A stretch of 64,000 nucleotides of DNA from Nocardioides sp. Soil797 (lineage in GTDB: Bacteria > Actinomycetota > Actinomycetes > Propionibacteriales > Nocardioidaceae). The number at the start of each line of letters is the position of its first letter. The stretch's first letter is position 1. Below are positions 8,901-17,475 of the stretch, one piece after another. The DNA is taken from assembly GCA_001429555.1 (NCBI GenBank), contig LMSR01000019.1, positions 82,755-146,754 of the forward strand, read 5' to 3'. A program made the position numbers and the translations under genes. Below the pieces are notes generated by a model. The model worked only from the letters and a program-made list of their open reading frames with translations. It did no database searches and had not been told where the DNA came from.

Positions 8901-9812
8901 CTACGCGAATGCTGAGCCGACGGCGTCCCGGAACTGTGCGGCACCGCCGAAGCGGGCGGCCGGGTCCTTGGCCATCGCCCGAGCCAGGATTCCGTTGAGC
9001 TGGTCGGTCGTCGCGTCGCCTCCGGCGAGCAGCGGCACCGGCGCCGTGATGTGAGCCGTCATCAACTGGTAGTCGCCCGTGCTCCACGCGTAGGGTGCCT
9101 CGCCGACCAGCACGGCCCACAGCAGGCAGCCCAACGCGTACACATCGCTCGCCGGACTGGCATCGACACCACGGTGCAGCTCCGGGGCCATGTAGGACGC
9201 CGTACCCAGCATCCCCGCGGTCTCGGTGAGGTCGGAGTCAGGGGTGCGGGCGATGCCGAAGTCGGCGACGTGGGCGCGCACCCGCCCACCGACGTGGTTG
9301 ATCAGGATGTTGGCCGGCTTGATGTCGCGGTGCACCAGCCCGACTGCGTGCGCATCGGCCACCCCGGACGCCACCTGCGCCACCAGGTCGAGGGCAACCG
9401 GCAGCGGCGGCGTCCCCTTGGCCCGTAGCGCCGTGGCCAGGTCGCCGCCCTCGATCAGCTGGGTCGCGGTCCACAGCAGGCCGGCATGCTCGCCGTGGTC
9501 GAGCACCTGCACGACGTAAGGCGACTGCAGCGCGGCCTGGGCTCGCGCCTCGCGGGTGAACCGAGCCCGCATCACCGGGTCATCGGCGTGACGGAGCGAC
9601 ATCACCTTGAGCGCGACGGGCCGGCCCAGGGAGAGCTGGGTGGCCCGGTGGACGACGCCCATCCCGCCGTGGCCCAGGGTCCGCTCGATGCGGAAGTCAC
9701 CGACCAGCGAGCCGGGACCGAGGGCGGCCGGGTCGAGTGCACCGGAGCGGGACGCGTCCGTGCGGGACGCAGGACCGGTCGATCGTGCTGAGGAGACGCG
9801 GGTGGCGGGCAT
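8901..9812 (-). CDS. Soluble serine/threonine protein kinase (PknB-type kinase domain)
   Basis: The 303-residue protein is a Hanks-type kinase with only a catalytic domain. The Gly-rich loop is GHGGMG (residues 47-52), the ATP Lys is Lys69 in VALKV, the catalytic loop is HRDIKPAN (161-168) and the metal site is DFG (184-186), with an APE-like APEL motif after the activation segment. There is no transmembrane segment and no PASTA or other sensor domain, so it is probably cytoplasmic. The ATG at 9812 was chosen because AAGGTGGAG lies just upstream. An alternative ATG 36 bases earlier lacks such a site. Confidence 0.9.
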   Translation of the reverse strand: MPATRVSSARSTGPASRTDASRSGALDPAALGPGSLVGDFRIERTLGHGGMGVVHRATQLSLGRPVALKVMSLRHADDPVMRARFTREARAQAALQSPYVVQVLDHGEHAGLLWTATQLIEGGDLATALRAKGTPPLPVALDLVAQVASGVADAHAVGLVHRDIKPANILINHVGGRVRAHVADFGIARTPDSDLTETAGMLGTASYMAPELHRGVDASPASDVYALGCLLWAVLVGEAPYAWSTGDYQLMTAHITAPVPLLAGGDATTDQLNGILARAMAKDPAARFGGAAQFRDAVGSAFA

Positions 9813-9840
9813 GGCTCCACCTTCGTCGTGCGGCGGGTCC

Positions 9841-9872
9841 CCCGGCATCCGTACGGGTACTCAGATGCCGGG
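9841..9872 (-). terminator. Hairpin downstream of the organosulfur gene run
   Basis: CCCGGCATC (9841-9849) and GATGCCGGG (9864-9872) form a perfect nine-base stem around a 14-base loop. It lies just after the last gene of the minus-strand run and upstream of the kinase start, in the right place to terminate the run. Confidence 0.5.
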
Positions 9873-9906
9873 AGAACCTACTCACCCTGGGAGTGGGCAC
9901 GACCTC

Positions 9907-11319
9907 TCAGCCCGTGTGCGCAAGACCCTCCTCGGCACCCGGGACCGGCAGCCCGTAGTGGTCGCGCAACGTGGTGCCGGTGTAGTCGCGGCGGAACAGG
10001 CCACGCTCCTGCAGGATCGGCACCACCTGGTCGACGAACAGCTCGAGCCCCGAGGGCAGCACCGCCGGCATGATGTTGAAACCGTCGGCGGCCCCGGTGG
10101 TGACCCACTCCTGGATGGTGTCGGCCACCTGTTCGGGAGCGCCCACGAAGGCGCGATGTCCGCGACCACTGCCGAGGCGGAGCAACAGCTCGCGCACGGT
10201 GAGGTGGTCGCGCCGGGCCATCGCCACCGTCAGCTCGTAGCGCGCCTTGTTGCCTTCGACGGCGTCCACGGCGCGAATGTCTTCAGGCAGCGGTTGGTCA
10301 AGGTCGAGCTGGTCGACCGGGATGCCGGTGTCGGCGGCCAGCTGTCGCAACGGGTGGTCGAGCACGACCAGCTCGTCGAGCTGCCGCTCCAGGTCACGGG
10401 CCTCGGCCTCGGTGCTGCCCAGGATCGGCACCAGGCCGGGCAGGATCTTGATGTGGTCACGCGAGCGGCCGGCCGCCACAGTTGCCGCCTTCAGCTTCCG
10501 GTAGAAGTCGCGCCCCTCCTCGACCGTGGGCGTCGCGGTGAACACTGCTTCGGCGTACTTCGCGGCAAGCGCGATTCCGGGACCCGAGGAACCGGCCTGC
10601 ACGATGACCGGACGTCCCTGCGGACTGCGACCCACCGTGAGCGGCCCGGCCACGTTGAACGTGTCACCGGAGTGGTTGATCGCGCGCACCTTGGCCGGGT
10701 CGGCCCAGACCCCGCTGGCCTGGTCGCCCACGACGGCGTCGTCGGCCCAGGAGTCCCACAGGCCCAGCACGACGTCGAGGAACTCCTGGGCACGTGCGTA
10801 GCGCTCGGCGTGGGTGGGGGCCGTGGCGTAGCCGAAGTTGGCGCTCGCCTTGAGGTCCGCACTCGTGACCACGTTCCACGCGGCGCGACCGTTGCTGATC
10901 GCGTCGAGGGAGGCGAAGTCACGGGCCAGGTTGTAGGGCTCCTCGTAGGTCGTCGACGAGGTGGACACCAGTCCGATGCGTTCGGTGGCCACGGCCATCG
11001 CGGTCAGCAGCAGGCGGGGCGACAGCGTCTCGCTGGGACGCCGGTCGGGGTCGGTCATGATCGACGGGCTGTCGGCGAAGAAGACCGAGTCCATCTTGCC
11101 GCGCTCGGCCAGTCGGGCCAGGTCCTGGAAGTAGCCGACGTCGCGGGAGACCCGGGGGTCGACGCCGGGCAGCCGCCACGACGCCTCGTGGTGACCGGTG
11201 CTCATCAGGAAGGCATTGAGGGTGATGGAAGTAGTGGGAGAGGGCAGGGGTGGGTTCGCGGGAGTGGGCAGGGGTGGGTTCGCGGGAGTGGGCAGGGGTG
11301 GGTTCGCGGGAGTGGGCAT
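9907..11319 (-). CDS. FMN-dependent luciferase-like monooxygenase (NtaA/SnaA/DszA family)
   Basis: The 470-residue enzyme belongs to the bacterial luciferase-like monooxygenases that use reduced FMN and oxygen. Family segments include ITLNAFLMSTGHHEASWR, FFADSP, SSTTYEEPYNLARDFASLD, GRAAWNVVTS and VQAGSSGPGIALAAKYAEAVF. Relatives cleave C-S or C-N bonds in compounds such as dibenzothiophene sulfone, nitrilotriacetate and EDTA. A separate flavin reductase would be required and is not in the window. The gene is the last of the run after an Ssu-like transporter, which points to desulfonation or desulfurisation. The start ATG has AAGGAG upstream and precedes a 24-bp coding tandem repeat. Confidence 0.85.
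   Translation of the reverse strand: MPTPANPPLPTPANPPLPTPANPPLPSPTTSITLNAFLMSTGHHEASWRLPGVDPRVSRDVGYFQDLARLAERGKMDSVFFADSPSIMTDPDRRPSETLSPRLLLTAMAVATERIGLVSTSSTTYEEPYNLARDFASLDAISNGRAAWNVVTSADLKASANFGYATAPTHAERYARAQEFLDVVLGLWDSWADDAVVGDQASGVWADPAKVRAINHSGDTFNVAGPLTVGRSPQGRPVIVQAGSSGPGIALAAKYAEAVFTATPTVEEGRDFYRKLKAATVAAGRSRDHIKILPGLVPILGSTEAEARDLERQLDELVVLDHPLRQLAADTGIPVDQLDLDQPLPEDIRAVDAVEGNKARYELTVAMARRDHLTVRELLLRLGSGRGHRAFVGAPEQVADTIQEWVTTGAADGFNIMPAVLPSGLELFVDQVVPILQERGLFRRDYTGTTLRDHYGLPVPGAEEGLAHTG
11245..11316 (-). repeat. 24-bp tandem repeat, three perfect copies, inside the monooxygenase N-terminus
   Basis: Three identical 24-bp units follow the start codon and encode PTPANPPL three times. 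A partial continuation (PSP) follows, and then the conserved domain begins. A perfect 24-bp repeat keeps the reading frame, so copy-number change would lengthen or shorten the N-terminal tail without breaking the gene. Confidence 0.9.
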
Positions 11320-11336
11320 GGTGACTCCTTCTCGGG

Positions 11337-12176
11337 TCAGGCGCGCCAGCGCTGGAAGCGACGTTCCAGGGCGACGAGCGCGTAGTTGATGAGCAGACCG
11401 AGGATCGTCGTGGCGAGGATCGCGGCGTACATCTGCGGGATCAGGAAGTTGTTGTTGGAGTAGTTGATGAGATAGCCCAGACCTGCGGTGGCACCGATCA
11501 TCTCCGCGGCGATCAGCACCAGGATCGCGGAGGCGCCCGAGATCCGGATGCCGGTGAAGATCGTGGGCACCGCCGCCGGGAAGACGATCTTGCGGAAGGT
11601 CTCCAGCGGCGAGAGGCCGAGCACCCGCGCTGCTCGCAGCAGCTGGACGTCGACGTTCTGCACGCCGCCGATGGTGCTCAGCAGGATCGGGAAGAAGCAG
11701 GCGAAGAGCACGATGGCCACCTTCGACGTCTCCCCGATGCCGAAGACCAGCATGAAGACCGGGAGCAGGGCCAGGGCCGCGGTGTTGCGGAAGACCTCGA
11801 GCACGGGCGTGGTGAGCTCACGGACCGGGGTGTACCAGGCGATCGCGGTGCCGAGCGGGATCGCGGTGACCAGGGCCAGGCCGAAGCCGGCCCCGGAGCG
11901 GATCAGGCTGGCGCTCAGGTGCTTCCAGAGCTCGCCGGTCTCGATGAGGCGCCACAACGCCTGGAGTACGTCGGACAGTGGCGGCACGAAGATCGGGTTC
12001 AGCCATTCCATCCGCGGCGTGATCTCCCAGACCGCGGCCAGGACCAGCAGGCCGACCAGCCCACGGGTGAAGGTGACGACGCGCTTGCGCCGTGGTGACG
12101 ACTGCCGCACGCGGGCGGACTCGGCCTGCCGCGGGTTGAGCCCCGGGGTGGCCTTCTCGGTGAGCAGGTCAGGCAA
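11337..12176 (-). CDS. ABC transporter permease, SsuC/TauC/AtsB-like
   Basis: This 279-residue protein has a BPD_transp_1 permease fold with about six membrane segments. The cytoplasmic coupling segment is ARVLGLSPLETFRKIVFPAAVPTIFTGIRI (EAA-type). It would form the channel for sulfonate, taurine or sulfate-ester import with the neighbouring ATPase and binding protein. The likely start is TTG 12176, inside an 8-base overlap with the ATPase gene and preceded by a GGAAGAGG site. The gene lies 17 bases upstream of the monooxygenase start. Nitrate/bicarbonate-type permeases look similar, so the substrate rests on context. Confidence 0.85.
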   Translation of the reverse strand: MPDLLTEKATPGLNPRQAESARVRQSSPRRKRVVTFTRGLVGLLVLAAVWEITPRMEWLNPIFVPPLSDVLQALWRLIETGELWKHLSASLIRSGAGFGLALVTAIPLGTAIAWYTPVRELTTPVLEVFRNTAALALLPVFMLVFGIGETSKVAIVLFACFFPILLSTIGGVQNVDVQLLRAARVLGLSPLETFRKIVFPAAVPTIFTGIRISGASAILVLIAAEMIGATAGLGYLINYSNNNFLIPQMYAAILATTILGLLINYALVALERRFQRWRA

Positions 12177-13014
12177 CGGACTCGACCTCTTCCTTGAGGT
12201 GTCGGGCGCCGGCGCGGCGCTTGCCCAGCTCGCCCTGGCGCAGCAGTGACCAGATCTGGTTGCGGTAGTGGCCGAACTCGGGCGTGGAGCGGATGTCCTG
12301 GTCGGCGAGGTTCGCCCGGTCCAGCTGGATGTCGATCAGCTCTGCGATGCGGCCGGGCCGAGCGCTCATCACCGCGACCCGCTGGCCGAGGAACACGGCC
12401 TCCTCGATGTCGTGGGTGATGAAGATGATCGTGGTGCCGGTGCTGTCCCAGATCTCCAGGAGCTGCTCCTGCAAGTGCTCGCGGGTCTGTGCGTCGAGTG
12501 CACCGAAGGGCTCGTCCATGAGCAGCACCTCGGGTCGGTGGGAGAGGCTGCGCGCGATCGCTACCCGCTGCTTCATGCCTCCTGAGAGCTCGTGCGGGAA
12601 ACGGGTCGCGAATTCCGAGAGCCCCACCAGGTCGAGGTATTCGCGGGCCCGCTCGGAGCGCTCCCGCTTGCTCAGTCCGCCGGCTGCCTCGAGGGCCAGC
12701 TCGACGTTGCCCAGCGCCGTACGCCACGGCAGCAGGGTGTACTGCTGGAAGACCACGCTCCGGTTGAGGCCGGGGCCGACGATCGGCTCCCCGTCGACCA
12801 GCAGTTGCCCGGTCCCCGGCTCGGAGAGGCCGGCGATCAGGTCCAGCACCGTGGACTTCCCGCACCCGCTCGGACCAACGAGGCTGAGGAACTCGCCCGC
12901 CCCGACGTGCAGGTCCACGCCCTGCAGGGCCACGAAGTCCTGCTGCTGGCCGTCGTCCTTGCTGCGGACGGAGAACACCTGGCCGACGTCGATCAGGTCA
13001 ATGCTGCTGCTCAT
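12169..13014 (-). CDS. ABC transporter ATPase, SsuB/TauB/AtsC-like
   Basis: The 281-residue ATPase has Walker A GPSGCGKST, signature LSGGMKQR and Walker B VLLMDEP, followed by the ITHDIEEAVFLGQRV switch region. These are typical of the nitrate/sulfonate/taurine importer family. Its ATG overlaps the stop of the binding-protein gene (ATGA), and it overlaps the permease gene by eight bases, so the three parts form one transporter. Confidence 0.9.
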   Translation of the reverse strand: MSSSIDLIDVGQVFSVRSKDDGQQQDFVALQGVDLHVGAGEFLSLVGPSGCGKSTVLDLIAGLSEPGTGQLLVDGEPIVGPGLNRSVVFQQYTLLPWRTALGNVELALEAAGGLSKRERSERAREYLDLVGLSEFATRFPHELSGGMKQRVAIARSLSHRPEVLLMDEPFGALDAQTREHLQEQLLEIWDSTGTTIIFITHDIEEAVFLGQRVAVMSARPGRIAELIDIQLDRANLADQDIRSTPEFGHYRNQIWSLLRQGELGKRRAGARHLKEEVESVA

Positions 13015-14054
13015 TTCTGGTCCTCTTCACTCGCGTAGGGGTTGAACTCGTTGGTGTAGAGCTGGGAGATGTCGATGCGGTCGACGTCGATCTGTCCCTC
13101 GGCGTCGAGCCAGTCGATCCAGGCGTCGAAGTCCTCGTCACGCAGGACGCCGCCTCGGGTGGCGATCCCGCTGCCCCGCCAGCTCAGGAGCGACTCGATC
13201 TCGTCGGCGCGCCCGTGGGCCTTGAGCCAGTCGCCCATCACCTTGTGCACCTCGGCCGGCTTGTGGGTCTGCTCCCAGTGGATCGCCCTGGCGATGCCCT
13301 CCACCACGGACCTGGTCAGGTCGCGGTGCTGCTCGATGAAGGACGTGCGCAGCGTGTAGGAGCCGCCGTTGTAGTCACCCATCAGGTCGACGTCGGCGGC
13401 CAGCGTGCGCAGCCCGCCGTTCTTCAACGCGAACTCCTTGGGCGCCCCGTTGAGCACCGCCGCATCAACCTTCCCGGCGCGCAGTGCGGCCTCGGTGTTG
13501 ATGCCGGGCAGCGGCACCAGGGTGACCTCGTCGATCTCGTCCTGGCTGAGCCCTTCGGCGTCGAGCCAGGTGTCGACCACTGCTTCGGCGTTGGCGCCGA
13601 GGGTGTTCACCGCGACGCTGCCGCCGATCAGGTCCCGGGCCGAGTGGATCTCCGAGTCCTCGGGGGTCATCACCTCCATGCCCATCCGGTTCTTCGCCGT
13701 CGATCCGTAGGTCGCCGCGACCGCCTTGAGTGGTACCCCCGTGGAGACCACCCGCGCGGTGGCGCCGTGGAACGGTCCGATCGCGAGATCACTCTGGTTC
13801 GTTGCCAGCGAGCGCAGCAGCTCAGGACCACCGGCGACCTGGCCCAGGTTCTTCAGCTTGATTCCGGTGCCGTCGTAGTAGCCGAGGGCATCGGCCAGCT
13901 CGAGGTGGTTGATCAGCCCGGGACCGGAGTGGTAGCGAATCGTGCGCGCCTCGGCGTCCGATCGCTCGGCCGGCGCACCGATCGCCTGGCAACCGGCGAC
14001 CAGGCTCATCGCGAGCAGGCCGGTCAGCAGTCGGGCAAGTGCTCCGTGTCTCAT
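13011..14054 (-). CDS. ABC transporter substrate-binding lipoprotein, SsuA/TauA/AtsR-like
   Basis: The 347-residue protein begins with a lipoprotein signal peptide ending in SLVAGC, so it is probably lipid-anchored outside the membrane. The mature part is an NMT1/SsuA-like periplasmic-binding fold, with segments such as IRYHSGPGLINHLELADALGYYDGTGI split between two lobes. It would deliver an anionic ligand such as a sulfonate or sulfate ester to the adjacent permease. ATG 14054 has GAGGAAG upstream. It follows the Opp-type ATPase gene by 34 bases. Confidence 0.85.
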   Translation of the reverse strand: MRHGALARLLTGLLAMSLVAGCQAIGAPAERSDAEARTIRYHSGPGLINHLELADALGYYDGTGIKLKNLGQVAGGPELLRSLATNQSDLAIGPFHGATARVVSTGVPLKAVAATYGSTAKNRMGMEVMTPEDSEIHSARDLIGGSVAVNTLGANAEAVVDTWLDAEGLSQDEIDEVTLVPLPGINTEAALRAGKVDAAVLNGAPKEFALKNGGLRTLAADVDLMGDYNGGSYTLRTSFIEQHRDLTRSVVEGIARAIHWEQTHKPAEVHKVMGDWLKAHGRADEIESLLSWRGSGIATRGGVLRDEDFDAWIDWLDAEGQIDVDRIDISQLYTNEFNPYASEEDQK

Positions 14055-14088
14055 GTGTGGTCTTCCTCTTTCGTTCCCAGTGGTGCGG

Positions 14089-15735
14089 TCAGGAGGCCAG
14101 GTGTGCCGGTCGCGGCTCCTTCGGCTCCTTCGGCTCCGCGGCGGGTACGGCGGCCAGCAGGCGCTGCGTGTAGGGGTGCGACGGCGAGCCGAACACCTGC
14201 GCGACGGGGCCGCTCTCGACGAGCTCGCCGTTGCGGAGCACGGCGACCCGGTCGGCCACGGAGTTCACCACCGCCAGGTCGTGGCTGATGAAGATGCACG
14301 CGAAGCCGAACTGCTGCTGCAGCTCACCGAAGAGGGCGAGCACGTCGGCCTGCACCGACACGTCGAGTGCACTGGTCGGCTCGTCGGCGATCATCAGCTG
14401 CGGGCCGAGCACCAGGGCCCGGGCCATCGCGATCCGTTGGCGCTGCCCACCGGAGAGCTCGCGGGGTCGACGCCGCGCGACGTCGGCCGGCAGGCGCACC
14501 GCCTCGAGCAGCTCCGCCACCCGTGCACGCCGACTGGCCGGCGTACCGACCCGGTGGATGTCGAGCGGTTCACGGATGCTCGCGCCGACCGACATCCGTG
14601 GGTCGAGTGACGCCTCGGGGTCCTGGTGCACGAAGGCCAGGTCGCGACCGAGCTCCCGTCGTCGCGCCGGGGACGAGGAGAACAGATCCTCGCCGTGCAC
14701 GTGCACCGACCCTCCGGCCAGTGGCACCAGGCCGGCCGCGAGCCGCCCGAGCGTGGTCTTGCCCGAGCCGGACTCGCCGACCAGGCCGAGCACCTCGCCC
14801 GGAGCAACGTCGAGCGAGACGCCCTGCACCGCGGGGAAGGCCCGGCCACGGCGCGAGGATCCGTACTCCACGAACACGGAGTCGAAACGCAGCGCCGGCG
14901 CCTCCTGCGGGGGCTCGGGTGCCGGCACCGGGTGCACGAAGTCCCCCGCTGCCGGCAGGGAGAGCACGGAGTCCAGCAGCTGGCGCGTGTAGGCATGCTG
15001 GGGCGCCCCGAAGACCTCACGGGTGGTGCCGGTCTCCACGACGTCGCCCTGACGCAGGACGACGACGCGGTCGGCGATCTCGGCGACCACCCCCATGTTG
15101 TGGGTGATCAGCAGGATGCTGGTGCCGGTGCGATCACGGATTCGCCGCAGCAGCGCCAGGATCTCGGCCTGCACCGTCACGTCGAGTGCGGTGGTGGGCT
15201 CGTCGGCGAGCAGCAGCTCGGGCTCGTTGGCGAGGGCGAGAGCCAGCACCACCCGCTGCTTCTGACCACCGGAGAGCTGGTGCGGGTAGTGGCCGATCCG
15301 GCGCTCCGGCTCGGGGATCTCCACCTCCTCGAGGAGCTCCACCGCCCGCTTGCGTGCGGCCGCGGCACTGATCCGCCCGTGGGCGCGCAGCACCTCCCGG
15401 ATCTGCCAGCCGACGGTGCGCACGGGATTGAGCGCGGTCTGCGGCTCCTGGAAGACCATCGCGATCCGCCGGCCGCGCAGCCGGGCCAGCTGGTCCTCGG
15501 GCAGCCCGAGCACCTCCTCACCGCGGAACCGGATCGACCCCGAGGCGCGAGCGCCCGGGGGCAACAGCCCCAGCACCGCGCGGGCAGTCATCGACTTGCC
15601 CGAACCGGACTCACCGACCAGCGCCAGGACCTCGCCCTCGACGATCGAGAGGGAGATGTCGTTGACAGCCGGACGCGGGTGGGCGAACGAGATCGCCAGA
15701 TGGTCGACCTGCAACAGGTCGGATGTCTCAGTCAC
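14089..15735 (-). CDS. Double ABC ATPase of an Opp/Dpp-type importer (DppD-DppF fusion)
   Basis: The 548-residue protein contains two complete nucleotide-binding domains. The N-terminal one (about 5-260) has GESGSGKSM, LSGGQKQR and LLLADEP. The C-terminal one (about 280-530) has GESGSGKTT, LSGGQRQR and LMIADEP. Each is followed by the PYTRQLL or PYTQRLL-type motif of the oligopeptide/dipeptide family. It energises the two permeases encoded immediately upstream, and its GTG start overlaps the stop of the second permease by eight bases. Confidence 0.9.
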   Translation of the reverse strand: MTETSDLLQVDHLAISFAHPRPAVNDISLSIVEGEVLALVGESGSGKSMTARAVLGLLPPGARASGSIRFRGEEVLGLPEDQLARLRGRRIAMVFQEPQTALNPVRTVGWQIREVLRAHGRISAAAARKRAVELLEEVEIPEPERRIGHYPHQLSGGQKQRVVLALALANEPELLLADEPTTALDVTVQAEILALLRRIRDRTGTSILLITHNMGVVAEIADRVVVLRQGDVVETGTTREVFGAPQHAYTRQLLDSVLSLPAAGDFVHPVPAPEPPQEAPALRFDSVFVEYGSSRRGRAFPAVQGVSLDVAPGEVLGLVGESGSGKTTLGRLAAGLVPLAGGSVHVHGEDLFSSSPARRRELGRDLAFVHQDPEASLDPRMSVGASIREPLDIHRVGTPASRRARVAELLEAVRLPADVARRRPRELSGGQRQRIAMARALVLGPQLMIADEPTSALDVSVQADVLALFGELQQQFGFACIFISHDLAVVNSVADRVAVLRNGELVESGPVAQVFGSPSHPYTQRLLAAVPAAEPKEPKEPRPAHLAS

Positions 15736-16519
15736 GGTGTGCCTCCGACAGGGATTGGGAGATCAGCAGCAACCCGAGCACCAGCGCCAGCACCAGTGCG
15801 AGGGGGCCGAGGGCCAGGAACGGGGCGTCGTACATCAGCGTGGTGCCGTCCTTGATCAGCGATCCGAGCGACGGGTGCGGGGCCTGTACGCCGATGCCGA
15901 GGAAGCTCATCGCGGCCTCGATGAACACCGCCACCGACATCGAGACCGCCAGCTGCACGGTCAACGGCTCCAGCGAGTTGGGCAGCACGTGGCGGCGCAA
16001 CACCCACCACGAGCCGGCGCCGGTCACCTGGGCCGCCTCGACATAGGGCATCTCGCGCACGCTGCGCACCGACGTACGCACCAGGCGGCCGAAGACCGGC
16101 ACCTCCAGCGAGACGATGACCAGCGCGATGGTCCACACGCCCGGCCCGATGAAGGCCGAGAGCGCGATCGCGAAGATCAGGGTGGGGAAGGCGAGCACCA
16201 CGTCGAAGACCCGCTGAGTGATCACGTCGGTGACGTTCCACCACGAGGTGACCAGACCGACGAGAACGCCGACCGCGGCACCGACGGGCACTGCCAGGAA
16301 CACCACCAGCAGGTCGATCCGGATCCCCGAGAGGGTGCGCGAGAGCACGTCCCGGTTCACCTCGTCGGTGCCCAACCAGTGGGCCGAGGAGGGCCCGACC
16401 AGGTTGGCGCCCTCGATCTGGTCGATCGGGCCGTACGGCGCCAACCAGGGTCCGACGATCCCGAGCAGCACCACGAAGCCGACCAGTCCGAGGCCGACCC
16501 ATGCCTTGGGCCGCATCAT
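15728..16519 (-). CDS. ABC transporter permease, DppC/OppC-like
   Basis: The 263-residue permease has five to six membrane segments, the OppC N-terminal region (LGTDEVNRDVLSRTLSG) and an EAA-type loop (PYVEAAQVTGAGSWWVLRRHVLPNSL). It forms half of the channel of the Opp-type importer. ATG 16519 overlaps the stop of the preceding permease (ATGA), which decides this start over an in-frame upstream one. Confidence 0.9.
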   Translation of the reverse strand: MMRPKAWVGLGLVGFVVLLGIVGPWLAPYGPIDQIEGANLVGPSSAHWLGTDEVNRDVLSRTLSGIRIDLLVVFLAVPVGAAVGVLVGLVTSWWNVTDVITQRVFDVVLAFPTLIFAIALSAFIGPGVWTIALVIVSLEVPVFGRLVRTSVRSVREMPYVEAAQVTGAGSWWVLRRHVLPNSLEPLTVQLAVSMSVAVFIEAAMSFLGIGVQAPHPSLGSLIKDGTTLMYDAPFLALGPLALVLALVLGLLLISQSLSEAHRD

Positions 16520-17475
16520 CGGGCACCCCCGATGCGGATCCGCGGGTCGAGCCACGCCTGCAGCACGTCGGTCAGCAGCTGGGTGATCACGAAGACCGCC
16601 ACCGACAGGAGCAGCAGCACCTGCACGACCGGGTAGTCACGTCCCGAGATCGCCGACTCGATCAGGCTGCCCAGGCCGGGCCAGGTGAAGATCTGCTCCA
16701 CCAGCACCGCCCCACCCAGGAGGGTGCCGACCTGGATGCCGAGCACCGTGACGGTCGACGGCAGGGCGTTGGGCAGGGCATGCCGGATCACCAGCCGGCG
16801 ACGGGAGACCCCGGCGGCGCGGGCGGTGGTCACGTAGGGCTGGCGCATCTGGGAGCGCAACGACTCGGTGAGGAAGCGGGTCAGCCCGGCCCACACCGGC
16901 AACGCCAGGCAGATCGCCGGGAGCAGGAGGTACTGCACGGTGATGTCGGGGCGGGCCAGGTAGCCGTCGGGTGGGGTGCCGCCGGAGGGCAGCAGCGGGA
17001 ACACCACGGCGAAGAGCAGCACCAGCAGCAGGCCACTGGCAAAGGTCGGCAGCGCCAGGCCGAGCGTGTTCAGCCCGGCCAGCATCGCGTTGAGCCACCT
17101 GCTGTCGCGGATCACCGCGACCAGCGAGGTGACCAGGGCGAGCGTGACCGCGATCAGTAGGGCCGTCACCGCGAGCACGACCGTGTTGAGTGCTCCGTTC
17201 GCGAGCAGCTCACGCACCGACCCGCCGATCCGGTAGGACTGACCGAGGTCGAGGCGGAACAGTCCACCGATCCAGCTCAGGTACTGCGACCAGAACGGTT
17301 CGTCGAGCCCGAGCTCCTCCCGGATCGCCTGTCGCGACTCGTCGGTGGCATCCTGGCCGGCGAGCGCGTCGACCGGGTCGCCCGGGATCAGCCGGAGCAT
17401 CAGGAAGATGAGGAACGAGGCCACGAACAGGACTCCGAGGGCCGAGGGCACCCGACGCAGGAGGTAGGACAGCAT
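16516..17475 (-). CDS. ABC transporter permease, DppB/OppB-like
   Basis: The 319-residue protein starts MLSYLLRRVPSALGVLFVASF, the standard OppB first membrane helix, followed by LRLIPGDPVDALAG. A large extracytoplasmic loop and an EAA-type segment (YVTTARAAGVSRRRLVIRHALPNALP) follow. ATG 17475 overlaps the stop of the binding-protein gene (ATGA). It pairs with the DppC-like permease. Confidence 0.9.
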   Translation of the reverse strand: MLSYLLRRVPSALGVLFVASFLIFLMLRLIPGDPVDALAGQDATDESRQAIREELGLDEPFWSQYLSWIGGLFRLDLGQSYRIGGSVRELLANGALNTVVLAVTALLIAVTLALVTSLVAVIRDSRWLNAMLAGLNTLGLALPTFASGLLLVLLFAVVFPLLPSGGTPPDGYLARPDITVQYLLLPAICLALPVWAGLTRFLTESLRSQMRQPYVTTARAAGVSRRRLVIRHALPNALPSTVTVLGIQVGTLLGGAVLVEQIFTWPGLGSLIESAISGRDYPVVQVLLLLSVAVFVITQLLTDVLQAWLDPRIRIGGAR

